Shown: piece by piece, positions 59,976-64,000 of the stretch
How positions within the stretch are numbered: the stretch's first letter is position 1
Layout of the letters: each line of letters opens with the position of its first letter
From: Kitasatospora aureofaciens
GTDB taxonomy: Bacteria > Actinomycetota > Actinomycetes > Streptomycetales > Streptomycetaceae
Assembly (NCBI RefSeq): GCF_001188955.3
Contig: NZ_JPRF03000021.1
Location: 124,001-188,000 of the forward strand
Direction: 5' to 3'
Length of the DNA stretch: 64,000 bases
Notes under the pieces: generated by a model
Told to the model about the DNA's origin: nothing
The model's input: only the letters and a program-made list of their open reading frames with translations
The model's database searches: none
Made by a program: the position numbers and the translations under genes

Positions 59976-61702
59976 GCGTTCTGCTCCTCTGTGTCGTCGG
60001 TGATCAGGCCGATGCCCGGGTAGTACTTGCGGCTGTTGGACAGGACCATCTCCTTGGGAGAGGTCATACCCAGTGTCTCGCGGACTCGTGCGGCGAACGC
60101 GCGGCCGGATACGGGATTGGCTCCCTCGAAGCCGCACCAACGGGTGTAGGCGCCGAATAGCTGGGACTGTTCGGCACGCATGCCCTCCCCGGTGACGCAG
60201 GCCTCCTTGAGGAAACGGCCGACGTGGTCCTCGGTCTCCGCGTACGCCGTGGTGGCGGTCTGGACGGCCTGGGGTCCGGCCAGGTCCTTCTCACCCGCGA
60301 AGTAGCGGCGGGCACCGTCGATGAGCCAGGCGAGGATACCGGGGCCCTCCTCGGCGACGAGGACGTGGGCGAGGTTGTCGATCTTGCGTTCCTCGGGGAC
60401 GACCCGTTCGAACGGGATGAGGCGCATGCGGCGCCAGAAGGCGAAGCCGCCGGTGCCCACCTCGGGGCGGTGGTTGCCGAGCAGCCAGAGCTTGTGGGTG
60501 GGTTCGAAGGAGAAGAAGTCCTGGCGCATCCGGCGGGCCTTGATCTTGTCGCCGCCGGTGAGGAGCTTGACCCGGGCCTCGTCGAAGCGGTCGCCGGGCT
60601 TGAGCTCGGAGCAGACGATGATGCGGCGGCCGTGGAGTTCGGCGAGGTCGGTGGGGTGGCCGTCGAAGGTCTTGGCCATCAGGAAGCCGGGCGGGGCCGC
60701 GTCCGCGTAGTCGCCGAGCAGTTGGATCATGACGTCCAGGAGGACGGACTTGCCGTTCTTTCCCTGGCCGTAGAGGAACGGCATGACCTGGGCGCCGACG
60801 TCGCCGCTGATCGAGTAGCCGAGCAGCAGGTGGAGGAAGTCGCGGGTCTGGCGGCCTTCCTTGTCGTCGCCGAAGGTGTCGGTGAGGAAGCGGTCCCAGC
60901 GGGGGGTGGGCATCCGGGCGGGGGCGAGCGTGGTGGAGCGCGAGTGGTGGTGGACCTTGGGGTCGGGCGGGACGATGGCGCCGGTGCGCAGGTCGACGAC
61001 GCCGCCCGGGGTGCAGAGGGCGTAGGCGTCGGCGTCCAGCAGGGCGGCGTTGAGGACCATGCCGGGGGCGGACTTGGCCTGGGCCAGCATGGCGTTCATG
61101 CCCGAGGTGGACAGGGCGCGGCGGCGGTGCCGACGCAGGTCGGTGTTGGTGTAGAGGCCGCGGGCGTCGTGGGTGGCGATGCTCTCGGCCATCTCGCCGG
61201 CGGCCCACAGGACGGTGTCGTCCTCGTCGAGCTGCCAGCGGTGGGTGGCCCAGCGGTACCAGCCGATGCCGGGAACGTGGCGGTAGTCGCGTCCGTAGAG
61301 GTGGACGAAGAGCTTGGCGTTGCCGCGGTCGGAGAGGGAGTCGGGCAGGAGGCCGTGCTGACTCGCCTGCGCACCTTCTTGCCGACCGTCTCTACCTTCT
61401 TGCCGGCCCTCTTGCCGAACAGCCTTCGAGCCCGCCTGGGAAACGGGGCCCGCCTGGGCCCGGACGCTCGGCAGTTCCTGGGAGTCGTGGAAGGGCTGGA
61501 CGGGCGCCTGCGAAGCCGCGCCGGGGCCGTGACCAGGAGCGGAAGCAGGGGCAGGGGCGGCGGGCGCGTCGAGGAGGCTCTCCTGGACGGCGGTGCCGTG
61601 CCAGGGGGCCTGCGCGGGCCCGGGGACGGGCGAGTACTCCAGGATCTGCTGGGCAGCGGCCACGGGATCGAAGACCGTCCTCTTGCGGGGGCTGTCGCTC
61701 AT
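59972..61702 (-). CDS. P4-type SF3 helicase / primase C-terminal protein
   Basis: A 576-residue protein. After a repetitive Arg/Gln/Glu linker (residues 85-115), D5_N-type residues (LFVHLYGRDYRHVPGIGWYR) lead to the superfamily-3 helicase: Walker A in FLYGQGKNGKSVLLDV, Walker B-like RRIIVCSELKPG, the linker LLTGGDKIKARRMRQDFFSF and sensor WLLGNHRPEV. It unwinds the origin as a hexamer, working with the prim-pol protein upstream (ATGA overlap). This pair is typical of actinobacterial plasmids, integrative elements and phages. Confidence 0.9.
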   Translation of the reverse strand: MSDSPRKRTVFDPVAAAQQILEYSPVPGPAQAPWHGTAVQESLLDAPAAPAPASAPGHGPGAASQAPVQPFHDSQELPSVRAQAGPVSQAGSKAVRQEGRQEGRDGRQEGAQASQHGLLPDSLSDRGNAKLFVHLYGRDYRHVPGIGWYRWATHRWQLDEDDTVLWAAGEMAESIATHDARGLYTNTDLRRHRRRALSTSGMNAMLAQAKSAPGMVLNAALLDADAYALCTPGGVVDLRTGAIVPPDPKVHHHSRSTTLAPARMPTPRWDRFLTDTFGDDKEGRQTRDFLHLLLGYSISGDVGAQVMPFLYGQGKNGKSVLLDVMIQLLGDYADAAPPGFLMAKTFDGHPTDLAELHGRRIIVCSELKPGDRFDEARVKLLTGGDKIKARRMRQDFFSFEPTHKLWLLGNHRPEVGTGGFAFWRRMRLIPFERVVPEERKIDNLAHVLVAEEGPGILAWLIDGARRYFAGEKDLAGPQAVQTATTAYAETEDHVGRFLKEACVTGEGMRAEQSQLFGAYTRWCGFEGANPVSGRAFAARVRETLGMTSPKEMVLSNSRKYYPGIGLITDDTEEQNA

Positions 61703-62802
61703 CCTCGCGCCTTCCCGATGTGCAGTGGCTGCCGGGCTCCGGCCTCAAGGCCGGAACGGATGACGGCGGAGCTCTGCCGGTCCTGGGCGGGACGGGCGGT
61801 GCGGGCGGCGTCGGTCAGCAGCCGCTCGGCGGCGGCGTGGGTGAGGTGTCCGGCGGAGACTAGGCCGCCGACGGTGTAGGCGGCGCGGTTGAGCTTGCCG
61901 GTGAACCCGGCTCCCTCGGGGATCGTGGCGCAGTCGGTGACGTCCTGGAGGACGGTGTCGAGGACCTTTTCGGCGCCCCGCCTGCCGCCGCCCGCCGCGA
62001 CCACGGCCTGGCGGGCCCGGTCGGGGACGGCCGGCAGCGGGCTGCCGGGCTGCTGGGGGCGGTCCTTGAGATGGCCGGTGCGGATGAGCTCCTCGGCGAG
62101 CCACCGGGGGAGCGGGGCCGGGACGGTGGCACCGGGCAGGGGCCGGTAGGTGCCGCTGGTGGTGACGGTGCTGGGCGCGACGATGTAGCCACCGTGCGCG
62201 CGGACGTCGACCTGCCAGGCGAGGGCACGGCCGGTGGAGGAGCCGGTGGAGCAGGTGAAGCGGTGGTGGGCGTCGTCGCGGTACCAGATGTGCAGGCCGC
62301 CGGAAGGGGTGCGCACGCGCAGGGTCCCGGCGTCTGCGGAGGGGTCGGGAGCCTTGCGCAGGGCGGCCAGCAGGGCGAGCGTGTGGTACCCGTTCTCCAG
62401 GCCCTCGAGGTCGACCCGGTCGTGGATCGGGATCCCGGGCAGGATCCGGTCCCTGGCGGGGACGTCCGCGGGGTGGCTGTCGACGTCGATGACCACCAGG
62501 CCGGACGGCCCGCAGGCGACGCCGGTGCCGAAGCCCGGGTTGACCCGCCACCAGGCACTGATGACTTCCTGGTCGGTGGTGGCGGCGTGGAAGCCGTGAC
62601 ACCAGCGACCGACCCGTGGGCAGAGGCACTCGGCGGGGGAGTGCGGGGACTCCTGGCAGGGCTGGCAATTCGCCGGCGGGGTCTTTCTCCCGGGAGCCAG
62701 CGGATGGACGGGCCATCCCTGGGCGGCACACCAGCGCGCGACGGCCAGCGCGTCCGGCTGACGCTCCGTTCGGTCGCTCCCCACGGCCTTCGGCGCCGTC
62801 AC
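61699..62802 (-). CDS. bifunctional DNA primase/polymerase (prim-pol)
   Basis: A 367-residue AEP-superfamily primase starting at GTG 62802. It shows WPVHPLAPGRKTPPANCQPC (prim-pol opening), a zinc-type knot CQPC...CLCPRVGRWCHG, the first metal-binding pair in LVVIDVDSH and the histidine in SGGLHIWYRDD. The C-terminal part contains a helical PriCT-like domain. It makes primers at the origin and is coupled by a four-base overlap to the SF3 helicase. It is transcribed away from the adjacent iteron field, which is most likely its origin. Confidence 0.9.
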   Translation of the reverse strand: MTAPKAVGSDRTERQPDALAVARWCAAQGWPVHPLAPGRKTPPANCQPCQESPHSPAECLCPRVGRWCHGFHAATTDQEVISAWWRVNPGFGTGVACGPSGLVVIDVDSHPADVPARDRILPGIPIHDRVDLEGLENGYHTLALLAALRKAPDPSADAGTLRVRTPSGGLHIWYRDDAHHRFTCSTGSSTGRALAWQVDVRAHGGYIVAPSTVTTSGTYRPLPGATVPAPLPRWLAEELIRTGHLKDRPQQPGSPLPAVPDRARQAVVAAGGGRRGAEKVLDTVLQDVTDCATIPEGAGFTGKLNRAAYTVGGLVSAGHLTHAAAERLLTDAARTARPAQDRQSSAVIRSGLEAGARQPLHIGKARG

Positions 62803-62842
62803 GCTGGTCCCTTCCCCTTGGTTCGGTAGCTGCTGCAGCTCT

Positions 62843-63571
62843 CGCCCAGCTTCTTCGGTAGCTGGGTAGCTGCCCGGATTTGGGTCGCTTGTTCAGTCGC
62901 TGACGGCAAAAAGCCAGGTCAGAGCACTGGAAGGTGCCGGATCAGCGACTGAAGCGACCGAAGTCCAGAAGATAGCTCACACAGACTAGCCGAGCGAGCA
63001 CATACCGTCCCGGACCGCCGGTACTTGCGAGGAAACTGAGCGACCGAACCCGGGGCCAGCGACCGAGCCGCTTCGGTCGCTGTTTTCGGTCCACCAGCGT
63101 TTTCGCAGGTCGGAGCCGATTTTCCCAACAAACAGCGACTGAAGCGACTGAAGCCCGGGTCTATAACGCGCACACGCACACGGGAATGTCTTCATATACC
63201 CGACCTTGAGTCGCTTGGGTCGCTGATGGGGTGGGTGCATGTGCTCTGACCTGGGATTTTGTCCAGCGACTGAAGCCCAGCGACCGAAAGCGACTGAGTC
63301 TCGCGGGGGCCCTCCCCCGGCGTGTCGCGGGTGTCGGACCCGGTTGCAAGTCGCCGGCTCGGTCGCTTGGGTCGCTTCGGTAGCTCCGGTCGCCGACCGA
63401 GGAAGAACCACCGGCGCGCTCACGCGCGCCGCCAGGATCTCCGACCTTGGGTCGCTTCAGTCGCTTCAGTCGCTCGGTCGCTGCCTCCCCGGCAGGAAAC
63501 CGCCCGGGGCTGGAGGCCCTGACGCCAACTGTCGAGCCAGCTACCGAAGCGACCCAAGCGACCCAAGCGAC
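62843..63571. other. iteron field, probable replication origin
   Basis: About 23 GTCGCT (or its complement AGCGAC) hexamers occur in this gene-less stretch, mostly two or three in a row at an exact 9-bp phase, as in GCGACTGAAGCGACTGAAG (63135-63153), and GTCGCTTCAGTCGCTTCAGT (63451-63470). The runs switch orientation: GTCGCT at 62884-62902, AGCGAC at 62944-62958, both around 63060, AGCGAC at 63134-63148, GTCGCT at 63209-63223, AGCGAC at 63265-63294, GTCGCT at 63362-63376 and 63451-63482, AGCGAC at 63548-63571. Relatively AT-rich blocks lie between (63112-63132, 63161-63205). Iterons bind an initiator and melt adjacent DNA. Position next to prim-pol is decisive. Confidence 0.75.
63057..63082. 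repeat. inverted iteron pair
   Basis: CAGCGACCGA (63057-63066) and TCGGTCGCTG (63073-63082) are a perfect 10-bp inverted repeat with a 6-bp spacer, in the middle of the iteron field. It could be a dimer site for the initiator or repressor of the operon. Confidence 0.65.
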
Positions 63572-63673
63572 TCTGGTACGGACATGCCCCCACCACGGAC
63601 TCGCTCGCGGACGGGAGCGACGGCCGTACCGTCCGGGCTGACGGCATCTGGCCCCGCAGATCCTGCGGGCGGG

Positions 63674-63973
63674 AGCGGACGGATTCGAGTACAGCGGGCC
63701 GCAGGGCAGGATGCGGAGGTAGGAATCGTCCCCGTCGTGGCAGGGCAGCGACTCACGCAGGTCGGCGGGGAGCACGAGGCCGAGCCGTACCGCGGCCCTC
63801 GCGACGGCCTCGGGAGTCGCGGGCGGGCCGAGCTCCGCCAGGCTCGCGGGAACGTGGTCGGCCAGCCAGGCATCAATAACGCTCCAGGACTCGCTCACCG
63901 GGGCGAACACCGGGCTGATGCCGGTACGGGGAAGATCGATCACGGGCCGCAGCCTTCCAGAGCGCTGTGACAC
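63674..63973 (-). pseudogene. SMI1/KNR4-family protein, N-terminal fragment
   Basis: From GTG 63973 the minus strand reads SESWSVIDAWLADHVPASLA, ELGPPATPEAVARAAVRLGL and VLPADLRESLPCHDGDD, the N-terminal half of an SMI1/KNR4 (SUKH) protein, typical of immunity and of sporulation-linked genes. After about 63674 the frame enters the iteron field and loses protein character. The other half is missing, so the origin region interrupts it. Confidence 0.6.
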
Positions 63974-64000
63974 GACGACGGCGGCCGCGCGCCACCCGGC

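Noticed and set aside
62843..63571. Short regular repeats considered as a CRISPR array
   Set aside because: Units are 6-9 bp, have no unique spacers of 30-40 bp, reverse orientation, and no cas gene is present. They fit iterons.

Overview
The window is high-GC actinomycete DNA, most likely from Streptomyces or a close relative such as Kitasatospora. This rests on codon use strongly biased to G/C at third positions, GGAGG-type ribosome binding sites, GTG starts, and families typical of Streptomycetaceae: DUF6262, DUF4360, TIGR00027-type methyltransferase, MmyB-type XRE regulator, prim-pol replication genes. The mixture of partition, replication, transposon and immunity genes, together with nearly twenty broken genes, looks like a linear plasmid, an integrated plasmid or a chromosome arm rather than core chromosome. 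No tRNA, rRNA or CRISPR array was recognised.

Layout. 0-1.5 kb: a small immunity-type cluster (DUF5959-like, unknown, Imm21). 2-7.5 kb: a MacB-like ABC exporter (ATPase plus FtsX permease), an anchored alpha/beta hydrolase and a divergent AraC regulator. 7.5-9.5 kb: an IS110-family element sits inside a decayed IS630 transposase; its long left end carries guide-like matches to the target and to its own right end, as expected of a bridge RNA. 9.9-14.3 kb: a membrane Ser/Thr kinase, a Tn554-type remnant (DUF6262 plus broken integrase) abutting a headless parA, an intact parB and two copies of a parS-like palindrome. 14.6-21.2 kb: truncated WD40 and saccharopine-dehydrogenase genes joined head to head, regulators, an NTF2-like protein, a TetR-SDR operon and much debris.

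21.2-35.7 kb is better preserved: SAM methyltransferase, a large membrane-anchored protein with a toxin-like C-terminus and its small partner, DUF4360, Lrp/AsnC, SDR, a two-gene molybdenum hydroxylase, a methyltransferase/TetR divergent pair and an NCS1 cytosine/purine permease. 35.8-50.2 kb is a mosaic of intact small genes (HIT, rhodanese, DHFR-like, alpha/beta hydrolase, DUF4287, NTF2-like, one eCIS-core effector) and fragments (ISAs1, XRE, PadR, MFS twice, GNAT, HEAT).

50.7-56.6 kb is the most unusual stretch. A 16-bp perfect palindrome, ATTTTCCGCGGAAAAT, occurs eight times, always between genes, and brackets five unrelated gene units (VOC protein; DUF6939-like protein; XRE regulator-aldo/keto reductase-hydrolase operon; a 107-residue unknown; DUF6210-like protein). 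This resembles an array of palindrome-delimited gene cassettes, or less likely a regulon with one operator per unit. A GGGAGC hexamer repeat abuts the last copy.

56.7-64 kb: a frameshifted leucine-rich-variant repeat gene, Imm7, a coiled-coil protein, then a replication module (small protein, P4-type SF3 helicase/primase, prim-pol primase) followed by an iteron field of about 23 GTCGCT/AGCGAC units on a 9-bp phase, a probable replication origin. With parB at 13 kb this suggests the whole window belongs to, or was captured from, a plasmid-like replicon.
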